NCBI GenBank assembly: GCA_001767945.1
Contig: MEMN01000119.1
Coordinates: 1 to 34,981 of the forward strand
Source: Alphaproteobacteria bacterium RIFCSPHIGHO2_12_FULL_66_14
Lineage (GTDB): Bacteria; Pseudomonadota; Alphaproteobacteria; Reyranellales; Reyranellaceae
Direction of reading: 5' to 3'
DNA: 34,981 nt
Shown: piece by piece, positions 7,674 to 15,110 of the stretch
Position numbering within the stretch: the first letter of the stretch is position 1
Layout of the letters: each line of letters opens with the position of its first letter
Position numbers and translations under genes: made by a program
Notes under the pieces: model-generated
Database searches by the model: none
The model's input: the letters and a program-made list of their open reading frames with translations, nothing else
Told to the model about the DNA's origin: nothing

Positions 7674-7698
7674 TGCCGCCTGCTGCGTGGTAACGGCA
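7674..7698. promoter_or_regulatory. Possible operator upstream of the Bug-family binding protein
   Basis: TGCCG (7674-7678) and CGGCA (7694-7698) form an inverted repeat with a 15-base spacer. AAGAA-C-TTCTT (7729-7739) is a second small palindrome closer to the start at 7782. Both lie in the 211-base gap between the LysR gene and the binding-protein gene. LysR sites are often interrupted palindromes, so the first is a candidate, but 5-base arms can occur by chance. Confidence 0.25.
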
Positions 7699-7781
7699 CT
7701 TGCGCATGCCTCGCGCGTCCGCAGGGAGAAGAACTTCTTGGTTATGAATTGCCAAGGCTTCGACTATAGGGAGAACGTGCA

Positions 7782-8762
7782 ATGGGTCGTTTGCTTCATC
7801 GCCGTCGGATGCTGGCTGGTGCAGTGGCGGGCGCCGGGGCGCTAGCGGCTCCAGCCGTCGTGCGCTCACAGGATTTTCCGAGCAAGACTGTTCGTATTGT
7901 GGTGCCGTATCCGGCGGGCGGCGGCACCGACATTGTCGCCAGGCTGATCTCGCCGCGCCTCGCCGAGCGGTGGAAGCAGACCGTCATCGTCGACAACAAG
8001 GGTGGAGCGAGTGGCGTGCTCGGCAGCGACATCGTCGCCAAGTCGGCACCCGACGGGCACACGTTGCTGATTATGACGGGCGCCCATGCCCTCAATCCGT
8101 TCATGATCAAGAACCTGCCTTACAACACCGAGAAGGACTTCACGCCCATCACGACGCTGGTAAAGGGTGCGATCGGGCTGGTTGGCTCGGTCAAGGCCGG
8201 CATCGACAGCATGGATAAGTTCATGGCAGCTGCGCGCGCCAATCCTGGCAAGATCGCGTTCGGCAGCACAGAGAACTCCACCCGCATGACCGGCGAGCTG
8301 TTCCGCATCAAGACCGGGCTGAAGATCGAGAATGTAGCCTACAAGGGCGCAGCCCCCATGCTGCAGGAGCTGGCAGGCGGCCACATCCCCTCCGGCTTCA
8401 CCAGCCCTCTCACTTCCATGTCGTACCTGCAGGCGGGAACGGTGCGTATGCTTGCCCTTGTCGCAGACCAACGTCTCGAGGCCCTGCCCGATGTGCCCAC
8501 GATGGCGGAGCTGGGGATCAAGGGCATGGACCGCCCTGGCTGGTTCGCCATGTTCGGACCGGGCGGCATGACGCCTGCCCTTGCCGGGCGCATTCAAGCC
8601 GATGCAGCGGCGGCACTGGCCGACCCGACGGTTGTTGCCCGCATCCGTGCCCTCGCCAGTACTCCGGGTGGCGAATCGCCTGAGGCGTTCGCCAAGCGTG
8701 TCAAAGCCGATATGGTCGTCTGGGGCGAGACAGCGAAGCTTGCCGGCATCGTTCCGGAGTGA
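7782..8762 (+). CDS. Tripartite tricarboxylate transporter substrate-binding protein (Bug/TctC family)
   Basis: A 326-residue periplasmic binding protein. The N-terminus has Arg-Arg-Arg at residues 7-9 and a hydrophobic alanine/glycine stretch to about residue 27, a Sec- or Tat-type signal. The mature part has the Bug-family pattern FPSKTVRIVVPYPAGGGTDIVAR, then DNKGGASGVLGSDIVAKSAPDG. Family members bind carboxylates, amides or similar small ligands. The start at 7782 has AGGGAG at 8-base spacing. No TctA/TctB membrane genes are present, so it is an orphan component. Such orphans are common in Bordetella-like and alphaproteobacterial genomes and may share a membrane partner or act as sensors. 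Confidence 0.88.
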   Translation: MGRLLHRRRMLAGAVAGAGALAAPAVVRSQDFPSKTVRIVVPYPAGGGTDIVARLISPRLAERWKQTVIVDNKGGASGVLGSDIVAKSAPDGHTLLIMTGAHALNPFMIKNLPYNTEKDFTPITTLVKGAIGLVGSVKAGIDSMDKFMAAARANPGKIAFGSTENSTRMTGELFRIKTGLKIENVAYKGAAPMLQELAGGHIPSGFTSPLTSMSYLQAGTVRMLALVADQRLEALPDVPTMAELGIKGMDRPGWFAMFGPGGMTPALAGRIQADAAAALADPTVVARIRALASTPGGESPEAFAKRVKADMVVWGETAKLAGIVPE

Positions 8763-9057
8763 TCCGCCGAATAGCCTGATCTTCGATGTGAGGGAGACGC
8801 TGAAGGCTCGGCCGAGGATTCGCACTGGGTAGAGCAGGTCAGCAGAAAATGGCTCGCCGGCCGCCCGTGCCCCGGGGCCGAACGGACACAGACGAACGAC
8901 AGCGGCACTGGCTTCGGAGCACTTGGAGCGATTTGGGTTTTCCCGATCTGGGATTTCAAAGTCTCGTCGGTCTCACGAGACCCTCAATGCACCCGCGGGC
9001 CGACACAACCGAACCACTCCGAACACCCCTCGAGCGGTGTCAGAAGTTGTTCGGAAT
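8763..9057. other. Intergenic region between convergent genes
   Basis: About 295 bases between the stops of the binding-protein gene and the RidA-like gene. No reading frame on either strand looks like a known protein. Apart from the nested inverted repeat at 9019-9054 I see nothing in it. It is the only convergent junction in the window with appreciable space. Confidence 0.4.
9019..9054. terminator. Nested inverted repeat just beyond the RidA-like gene
   Basis: CCGAAC (9019-9024) is complementary to GTTCGG (9049-9054), and ACACC (9023-9027) to GGTGT (9036-9040). The two pairings share two bases, so they are alternatives or partly nested. The element lies 3 bases past the stop of the minus-strand RidA-like gene and could form a terminator hairpin. 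No T-run follows in that direction, so intrinsic termination is doubtful. Confidence 0.3.
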
Positions 9058-9459
9058 TTATCGCCTGCCTTTGCCGATGTGGGCGATCGCCTCGATCTCG
9101 ACCAGGATCTCGGGTGCTGCCAGCGCGCTCACCTCGACCAGGGTCGAGGCCGGGAAATCGCCGGTGAAGAACTCGCGCCGCGCTGCCCAGACCTTGACGT
9201 TGTTTTTGATATTCGTGACGTAGACCGTGATCTTGACGACGTCGGCCATCGTGCCGCCGGCCGCCTCGACCATGCCTTTGATCTTGCCGAAGATCACCTT
9301 GGCCTGCTCGTACTCGTCCATGGCGGCCAGCTTCTTGTCGTCGATGCCGCGGCAGGTCATGCCCGAGACATAGGCGATGCCATCGGACACCAGGCAGTTG
9401 GACCAGCGCTCGGGCGGCGGCTCGGGGACAGCGGGCGAAGTCACGCGACGGATGCTCAT
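9058..9459 (-). CDS. RidA/YjgF-family protein lacking the imine-deaminase arginine
   Basis: A 133-residue RidA/YER057c-superfamily protein. AYVSGMTC (29-36), AGGTMADVVKITVYVTN (67-83) and VEIEAIAHIGKG (120-131) are typical. In E. coli RidA, Arg105 in the segment PARSCVEV binds the substrate carboxylate and is needed for 2-iminobutanoate deaminase activity. Here the aligned segment is FPASTLVEV with Ser105, so canonical imine deaminase activity is unlikely. Subgroups without this arginine often sit with catabolic genes. The start at 9459 has GAGGAG at 6-base spacing. It is divergent, with only 40 bases between starts, from the acyl-CoA synthetase gene, implying a shared promoter region and possibly a shared pathway. 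Confidence 0.87.
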   Translation of the reverse strand: MSIRRVTSPAVPEPPPERWSNCLVSDGIAYVSGMTCRGIDDKKLAAMDEYEQAKVIFGKIKGMVEAAGGTMADVVKITVYVTNIKNNVKVWAARREFFTGDFPASTLVEVSALAAPEILVEIEAIAHIGKGRR

Positions 9460-9499
9460 GTGCGTCTCCTCATTTCCTTATGCCGAGTATACTCATCGC

Positions 9500-11593
9500 A
9501 TGAGCGATCCCAAGAAGCTGTTCGCAGCCCTGTTCGAGCCGAAACGCATCGCCCTGATCGGGGCGTCGGCCGATCCCGCCAAGACGACGTCGCGTCCGCA
9601 GCGCTTTCTGCGCAAGCACGGCTTTACCGGCGAGATCCTGCCCGTGAATCCCTCGCGCAGCGAAATCCTGGGCGAGATGGCCCACAAGGATCTCGATTCG
9701 ATCCGGGGCGAGATCGATCACGCCTACATCCTGCTGAATGGTGCTGCGGCCGTGGCGGCCCTCGCCGACTGCGGCAAGCGCGGCGTCAAAGTGGCGTCCA
9801 TCCTGGCCGGCGGTTTCGCCGACGCCGGTGCGGCGGGCGCGTCGTTGCAGGATGATCTTTCGCGCATCGTGGCCGAGACCGGCATCCGGCTGGTCGGGCC
9901 CAACAGCATCGGCACGGTGAGCACCCAGCCGCCGATGGTGCTGACGGCGAACGCCGCGTTCGCCATCGACAAGTTGCGCAGCGGGCGCTGGGCCGTCGTC
10001 AGCCAGAGCGGCAGCCTGATCGGCGCGCTGCTGTCGCGGGCGGATGCGCGCGGAATCGGTTTCTCGCGGTTGATCTCGGTCGGCAACGAAGTCGATCTCG
10101 CCGTCGGTGAGATCGCCGACCTGCTGGTCGACGATCCGAACACGGACGCGATCCTGCTGTTCATGGAGACCTTGCGCGACGGCGAGCGGCTGGCGCGGGC
10201 GGCGCGGCGCGCCCATGTCGCGGGCAAGCCGGTGATCGCCTACAAGCTCGGCCGTTCCTCGATCGGCCAGGAGCTGGCGAAGTCGCATACCGGCGCCATC
10301 GCCGGTTCCGACGCCACCTTCGACGCCTTCTGCCGCCGCCATGGCATCGCCCGCGTGTCGATGTTCGAATCCCTGATCGACGTGCCGGCGTTGCTGGTCG
10401 ATCGGCCGCCGGCCTCTGGAAAGCGCGTCGCCGTCGCGACCACGACCGGCGGCGGGGCCGCCATGGTGGTCGACAACATGGCGATGGCCGGCCTCGACAT
10501 CGCGGGTCCGCCGCAAGGGCTGGTCGACTGGCTAAGGCCGCTCGGCATTGCGGCGGGCGAGGGCAAGCTGATCGATCTCACCCTGGCCGGCGCCAAGCCC
10601 GAGATCGTGGCCGGCACCATCGAGCGGCTGTTGGCCGACGATGGTAACGACGCGGTGATCTTCGTGGTCGGCTCCTCGGCTCAGTTCAATCCCGAGCTCG
10701 CCGTCGAACCGCTGCTGCGCTTCGCGCGCACCGCCAAGCCCTTTGCCGTCTCGCTGACGCCGGCCGCGGAAAAGTCGCTGGCCCTGCTGACGGCGGCGGG
10801 CGTGCCGGCTTTCCGCCATCCCGAGTCCTGCAGCGAGGCGATGGCCCTTTGCCTGCTGCGTCCGATGCCGCAGCCGTTGCCTACGCTGGGCGAGCCGTCG
10901 CGCGCGTCGCTGGACGCGCTCGAGGCGGGGCGGGTCAACGGCTTCGACGAGCGCCGGGCCGCCGATCTCTTCGCGGCGCTGGGCGTGCCGATGGCCAGGT
11001 CGATGGCTATTCCGGACGCCAAGCGTGTCGCGGCGGCAGTGGCCGAGGTCGGCGCACCCGTGGCGCTGAAAATCCTGTCTGCCGACATCGCGCACAAGAC
11101 CGACGCGGGCGGCGTGGCCTTGGGCCTGATGGATGGCCAGGCCGCCGCCGTTGCCGCGCGCGAGATCGAGAAGCGCGTGAAGGTTCACGCGCCCCACGCC
11201 AAGCTCGACGGCTTTCTGATCCAGAAGATGGAGCGTGGCTTGGCCGAAGTAATCCTGGGCTTCCGCCGCGATCCGCTGGTGGGACCGACCATCACCGTCG
11301 GTCTCGGCGGTGTTTTGGCGGAGATCTACAAAGACGCTTCTACTCGGATTGCGCCGGTCGACGAATCCGAAGCGCGGCAGATGATCGAGGAGGTGAAGGG
11401 CCTCGCGACCATCCGCGGCTACCGCAACCTGCCGAAGGGCGATGTCGCGGCGTTGGCAAGAACCATCGCGGCTTTCTCGACCCTGGCGCACAAGGCCTTT
11501 GCCGACATATCCGAGGCCGAAATCAATCCGCTGTTGGTCAAGCGCGACGGCGAAGGTGTCGTTGCCGTCGACGGGTTGGTCGTGCTGCGCTAG
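9500..11593 (+). CDS. Acetate/acyl-CoA ligase (ADP-forming), fused alpha-beta subunits
   Basis: A 697-residue protein with the domain order of fused NDP-forming acyl-CoA synthetases. It has an N-terminal CoA-binding domain (about 8-140, with IALIGAS near residue 17), succinyl-CoA-ligase-like domains (about 150-460) and a C-terminal ATP-grasp domain (about 475-697, with APVALKI, HKTDAGGVALG and a late EINPLLV). His263 in KSHTGAIAGSD is the expected phospho-histidine. It would interconvert a carboxylate plus CoA with acyl-CoA using ATP/ADP. The start at 9500 (MSDPKKLFAALFEPKRIAL) fits the family; the in-frame start at 9377 would lie inside the divergent RidA-like gene. Its TAG and the phhA TAG share the palindrome CTAG at 11590-11593. 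Confidence 0.9.
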   Translation: MSDPKKLFAALFEPKRIALIGASADPAKTTSRPQRFLRKHGFTGEILPVNPSRSEILGEMAHKDLDSIRGEIDHAYILLNGAAAVAALADCGKRGVKVASILAGGFADAGAAGASLQDDLSRIVAETGIRLVGPNSIGTVSTQPPMVLTANAAFAIDKLRSGRWAVVSQSGSLIGALLSRADARGIGFSRLISVGNEVDLAVGEIADLLVDDPNTDAILLFMETLRDGERLARAARRAHVAGKPVIAYKLGRSSIGQELAKSHTGAIAGSDATFDAFCRRHGIARVSMFESLIDVPALLVDRPPASGKRVAVATTTGGGAAMVVDNMAMAGLDIAGPPQGLVDWLRPLGIAAGEGKLIDLTLAGAKPEIVAGTIERLLADDGNDAVIFVVGSSAQFNPELAVEPLLRFARTAKPFAVSLTPAAEKSLALLTAAGVPAFRHPESCSEAMALCLLRPMPQPLPTLGEPSRASLDALEAGRVNGFDERRAADLFAALGVPMARSMAIPDAKRVAAAVAEVGAPVALKILSADIAHKTDAGGVALGLMDGQAAAVAAREIEKRVKVHAPHAKLDGFLIQKMERGLAEVILGFRRDPLVGPTITVGLGGVLAEIYKDASTRIAPVDESEARQMIEEVKGLATIRGYRNLPKGDVAALARTIAAFSTLAHKAFADISEAEINPLLVKRDGEGVVAVDGLVVLR

Positions 11594-12336
11594 TGAGCGG
11601 ACGGCCGGTCCAGGAGCTGGCGGAAATCGTCGAGCACGAAATAGGTGTTCTGCAGCCTGTCGATCTCGTAGGGCCGATCCATGGCCTGCGCCGGGGCGAA
11701 GGGCAGGCGCTCGACACCCTGACCTTCGATGGCATGCTTCACCTCCGCCGCCGACGACAGGATACCGGCGCCGTAGACCTTCAGTCCCTTGGCCGTGTGG
11801 ATCAGGCCGAACTCGACGGTGAACCAGTAGAGTCGCGCCAGGCGATGGATATTGTCGAGACCCGCCGCGATGGCGCGCCGGCCGTAGGCCTGCATGTAGT
11901 CGGCGAACACCGGGTCGGTGAGCAGCGGCACGTGACCGAAGAAATCATGGAACAGGTCGGGCTCGACCAGGTAGTCGAGTTCGGCTCGGGTGCGAATCCA
12001 TATCGTCACCGGAAAGCGGCGATGCGCGAGGGGGTCGTAGAAGGCCGTGTCGGGAATGAGGCCCGGGACGCCGACGATTCGCCAGCCGGTCAGGGGTTCG
12101 AGCCGCGCGTTGATCTCCTCGAAGTCGGGAATGGCATCTCCGATCCCGAGCGCCTCGAGGCCCCTTAGGAATTCGTCGCAGGCGTGCTGTCTGGCGAGCG
12201 TGGTCTGGCGCTCGACCAGCAGGCGCCACACGGCCTGGTCCTCGTCCGAATAGAGGTCGACATGCTGCGGCACGGTCCAGTCCGGTGCCATGCCGGCGTA
12301 ATCGCCGCGCAAGTTCTCGAGAGGGGCGGGTTTCAT
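11590..12336 (-). CDS. phhA: Phenylalanine 4-monooxygenase
   Basis: A 248-residue pterin-dependent, iron-containing aromatic amino acid hydroxylase of the short bacterial type without a regulatory domain. The iron ligands are visible: His130 and His135 in PDLFHDFFGHVPLL, and Glu175 in YWFTVEFGL. DWTVPQ near the N-terminus and GWRIVGVPGLIP (84-95) are conserved. It converts phenylalanine to tyrosine using tetrahydropterin and oxygen, the entry step to tyrosine catabolism. It is divergent from an Lrp/AsnC regulator with a 110-base spacer containing an AT-rich inverted repeat. The pterin carbinolamine dehydratase (phhB) and downstream homogentisate genes are not in the window. Confidence 0.95.
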   Translation of the reverse strand: MKPAPLENLRGDYAGMAPDWTVPQHVDLYSDEDQAVWRLLVERQTTLARQHACDEFLRGLEALGIGDAIPDFEEINARLEPLTGWRIVGVPGLIPDTAFYDPLAHRRFPVTIWIRTRAELDYLVEPDLFHDFFGHVPLLTDPVFADYMQAYGRRAIAAGLDNIHRLARLYWFTVEFGLIHTAKGLKVYGAGILSSAAEVKHAIEGQGVERLPFAPAQAMDRPYEIDRLQNTYFVLDDFRQLLDRPSAH

Positions 12337-12416
12337 GCCCTCAATATGGAGGCGGCGCCACGGTGAATCCTCGCGAAGTTGGCCTGTTAAATGCCTGAAA
12401 TTAGGTATATTATCCG

Positions 12417-12433
12417 AAAATAGACGATATTTT
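12417..12433. promoter_or_regulatory. AT-rich inverted repeat, candidate Lrp/AsnC operator
   Basis: AAAATA (12417-12422) and TATTTT (12428-12433) are a perfect 6-base inverted repeat around GACGA. It lies in the only AT-rich patch of the neighbourhood, between the divergent phhA (start 12336) and Lrp-type (start 12447) genes, 13 bases upstream of the regulator's ATG. Lrp-family proteins bind AT-rich palindromes of about 15 bases, so this is a good candidate for autoregulation and control of phhA. Confidence 0.5.
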
Positions 12434-12446
12434 GGTGAATTGCTCT

Positions 12447-12932
12447 ATGATCGAACTCGACGACATCGATAAGCGCATTGTCGCTACCCTTCAGTCCGAC
12501 GGCCGGCTGCCGATGGTCGACCTCGCCGGGCAGGTTGGGCTCTCGCCCACGCCTTGCCAGCGCCGCGTCAAGCGCCTGGAGGAGGAGGGCGTGATCGAGC
12601 GCTATGCCGCCCTAGTCTCGCCGCTCGCCCTCGGGTTGGCGTTGCAGGCCCTGGTGCAGGTGACGCTCGACGATCATTCGGAGAAGACCGTCGCTGCCTT
12701 CGAGGCGGCGATCCGAGCGCGGTCCGAGGTCGTGGCCTGCTACGCCGTGACCGGCGACATGGACTTCCTGCTGCACGTGCTGGCGCCCGATCTCGCGAGC
12801 TTCAGCGAGTTCGCGATGAAGGCGCTGCTGCGCATGCCTGGCGTCCGCGGCACGCGCTCGTCCTTCATCATGCAGGCGGTGAAGAGCGATCTCGCCTGGG
12901 CGCCTCAGTTGCCAGCAAGCGCCCGCAAGTAG
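12447..12932 (+). CDS. Lrp/AsnC-family transcriptional regulator
   Basis: A 161-residue feast/famine regulator. The N-terminal HTH domain (about 1-60) starts IELDDIDKRIVATLQSDGR and includes the recognition region VGLSPTPCQRRVKRLEEEG. The C-terminal RAM domain (about 66-145), which binds amino acids and drives oligomerisation, includes VVACYAVTGDMDFLLHV. The start at 12447 is the usual family start; TTG and GTG codons slightly upstream (12432, 12435) add a few residues only. The divergent position next to phhA suggests it senses phenylalanine or tyrosine and controls that gene. Its 3' end overlaps the convergent dehydratase gene by 28 bases. Confidence 0.92.
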   Translation: MIELDDIDKRIVATLQSDGRLPMVDLAGQVGLSPTPCQRRVKRLEEEGVIERYAALVSPLALGLALQALVQVTLDDHSEKTVAAFEAAIRARSEVVACYAVTGDMDFLLHVLAPDLASFSEFAMKALLRMPGVRGTRSSFIMQAVKSDLAWAPQLPASARK

Positions 12933-13861
12933 AGCGGGCGGTCGATGTTGCCGCCACTCAGGACCAGGCCGACGCGCTTGCCCGCCATCTGCGCGCGTTC
13001 CTGCATCAGGGCGGCGAGCGACGCGGCACCCGCACCTTCCGTGAGCTGGTGCGAATCCTCGTAGTAGGCGCGCATGGCGAGGCCGATCTCGGCGTCGCTC
13101 ACTTTTACGATCCGGTCCGCGCCCTTCAGGATCACTTTCAGCGCCTCGGCGTCGGGCCCGCGCACGGCCATGCCGTCGGCCATGGTGTCGGCGCTGTTGG
13201 TCGCCACGACCTTGCCGGCGGCAAAGGACAGCGCATAGGCCGGGGCCTCGGTCGAGACCACGCCCACCACTTTGGTTGGCAGTCCGAGTGCATCGCGCAC
13301 GGCGATCGTACCGCAGATGCCCGAGCCGAGGCCGATCGGCACATAGACCGTGTCGAGCGCAGGGGCTGCCCGAAACAGCTCGAGGGCGTAGGTGGCCACG
13401 CCGCACACCAGGTCGCGGTCGAAGGAGGGGACCATGGAGAGGCCACGCTCGCCGGCGAGCCGTATTGCGGTCTCGCGCGCGGAATCGAAATCGTGGCCGG
13501 CCTCCACCAGTTCGGCGCCGAACGCCCGCATGGCGGCATTCTTCTCCACCGAATTGCCCAGGGGCACGACGATGGTGGCGGCGATGCCCACCTTGGCGGC
13601 GGCGAGCGCGATGCTCTGGCCGTGGTTGCCACGGGTGGCGCTGATCACGCCCGCGACATCCGGCTGCGCGCGCTTCAGCCGGTCCATGTAGACCAGCCCG
13701 CCGCGCACCTTGAAGGCGCCGGTCGGCGTGTGATTCTCGTGCTTCACCCACACCTCGCAGCCCGTGCGTCTGGCAAGCAGCGGCCATGCGTATTGGGCGG
13801 TGGGCGGCATGGCGGCGTAGACGATCGCGGCCGCGTCTTCGACATCCTGGAGGGACAACAT
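12905..13861 (-). CDS. Threonine dehydratase-like PLP enzyme (fold type II)
   Basis: A 318-residue serine/threonine dehydratase-family enzyme without the C-terminal ACT regulatory domain of IlvA, so of the catabolic type. Lys51 in HTPTGAFKVRGG forms the PLP Schiff base, Asn79 is in the SATRGNHGQS loop, and GLGSGICG is the phosphate-binding glycine loop. Likely substrates are threonine, serine or 3-hydroxyaspartate, giving a keto acid and ammonia. The start at 13861 (MLSLQDVEDAA) fits the family; the frame remains open upstream to 14512 but that part is antisense to the M20 gene. It is divergent from the M20 amidohydrolase gene with 48 bases between starts and converges on the Lrp-type gene. 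Confidence 0.88.
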   Translation of the reverse strand: MLSLQDVEDAAAIVYAAMPPTAQYAWPLLARRTGCEVWVKHENHTPTGAFKVRGGLVYMDRLKRAQPDVAGVISATRGNHGQSIALAAAKVGIAATIVVPLGNSVEKNAAMRAFGAELVEAGHDFDSARETAIRLAGERGLSMVPSFDRDLVCGVATYALELFRAAPALDTVYVPIGLGSGICGTIAVRDALGLPTKVVGVVSTEAPAYALSFAAGKVVATNSADTMADGMAVRGPDAEALKVILKGADRIVKVSDAEIGLAMRAYYEDSHQLTEGAGAASLAALMQERAQMAGKRVGLVLSGGNIDRPLYLRALAGN

Positions 13862-13909
13862 GGTGCTACTGTGGGCTAAGATGCCCGAGGTTCCAACCGG
13901 AGTGCTTTG

Positions 13910-15079
13910 ATGCCTGTTCTTCCCCGTTCGCTCGAGATTCAGGGCGAGATTTCCGCCATCCGCCGCGACATCCATGCCCATCCCGAGCTCGCCTACGAGG
14001 AGAACCGGACGTCCGACATCGTCGCGGCCAAGCTTGCAGAGTGGGGGCTGGAGGTGACTCGCGGCCTCGGCAAGACCGGCCTCGTCGGCACGCTGCGCAA
14101 GGGCAACTCGGTGAAGTCGATCGGCTTGCGTGCCGACATGGATTGCCTGCCGATGGACGAGACCAACGACTTCGCGCATCGCTCCACGAATCCCGGCCGC
14201 ATGCACGCCTGCGGCCATGACGGCCACACCGCCATGCTGCTGGGCGCCGCCAAGGTGTTGAGCGAAAAACGGGACTTCGAGGGCGCCGTGCACTTCATCT
14301 TCCAGCCGGCCGAAGAGGGCGGCGGTGGTGGCAAGAAAATGATCGACGACGGCCTGTTCGAGAAATTCCCCTGCGACGCCGTCTTCGCCATCCACAACAA
14401 GCCCGGTCTGCCTCTGGGCATGATCGCCACCAAGCCCGGCGCGCTGCTGGCCGCGGCCGACCGCTGGGACCTGCGCATCACCGGCAAGGGCGGCCACGCC
14501 GCGCACCCGCATCTCAGTCTCGATCCGCTGATCGTTGCGTCCAACCTCGTGCTGTCATTGCAGACCATCGTCAGCCGCAACATGGACCCCTTCGCCTCGT
14601 CCGTCGTCACCGTCGGCTTCGTCAAGGGCGGCTCGGCCTACAATGTCATCCCGACCGATGCCCACGTCGGCGGCACGACCCGCACCACGACGCCGGAGGC
14701 CCGCAAGCTGATCGAGGCCCGCATCCGCGAGATCTGCGAGGGTGCGGCCAAGATGTACGGTGTGAAGATCGACGTCGAATACCGCTACGGCTATCCGCCG
14801 ACGATCAACAACGCCCAGCGCGCCGCCTTCGCCATCGACGTGGCTGCCGGCGTCTGCGGCCCGCACGGCGTGCGTGACAACGTGCAGGCCAGCATGGGGG
14901 CGGAAGACTTCTCCTACATGCTGGAGAAGGTCCCGGGCGCCATGGTGTGGCTGGGCAACGGTGGCGAGGATGGCAACGGCGCGGGCCTGCACAACTCGCG
15001 CTACGACTTCAACGACATGGCGATCCCGTTCGGGGTCAGCTTCTTCGTGAACACCGTCGAGCGTTTCCTCGGCGAATAG
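13910..15079 (+). CDS. M20-family amidohydrolase (hippurate hydrolase / N-acyl amino acid deacylase type)
   Basis: A 389-residue zinc or manganese amidohydrolase of the M20D group. Metal-site motifs are Cys101 and His103 in MHACGHDGHTAM, Glu135-Glu136 in FQPAEEGGGG, His162 in AIHNKPGLPLG, and the GKGGHAAHPH dimerisation/active-site segment. A late MGAEDFSYML and a C-terminal LHNSRYDFND complete the pattern. It hydrolyses N-acyl amino acids or similar amides. The ATG at 13910 has GGAG at 7-base spacing. No signal peptide is seen. Its position opposite the dehydratase suggests a step that releases an amino acid for deamination, but this is inference. Confidence 0.92.
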   Translation: MPVLPRSLEIQGEISAIRRDIHAHPELAYEENRTSDIVAAKLAEWGLEVTRGLGKTGLVGTLRKGNSVKSIGLRADMDCLPMDETNDFAHRSTNPGRMHACGHDGHTAMLLGAAKVLSEKRDFEGAVHFIFQPAEEGGGGGKKMIDDGLFEKFPCDAVFAIHNKPGLPLGMIATKPGALLAAADRWDLRITGKGGHAAHPHLSLDPLIVASNLVLSLQTIVSRNMDPFASSVVTVGFVKGGSAYNVIPTDAHVGGTTRTTTPEARKLIEARIREICEGAAKMYGVKIDVEYRYGYPPTINNAQRAAFAIDVAAGVCGPHGVRDNVQASMGAEDFSYMLEKVPGAMVWLGNGGEDGNGAGLHNSRYDFNDMAIPFGVSFFVNTVERFLGE

Positions 15080-15110
15080 CAGGCCAGAGGCCAGGCCCGG
15101 TCGACCGATA

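Noticed and set aside
10849-12168. 439-codon plus-strand open frame across the acyl-CoA synthetase end and phhA
   Set aside because: It is out of frame with one real gene and antisense to the other, and its composition is not protein-like.
13862-14512. Upstream extension of the threonine dehydratase-like frame
   Set aside because: This part is antisense to the M20 amidohydrolase and does not match the dehydratase family; the conserved start is at 13861.
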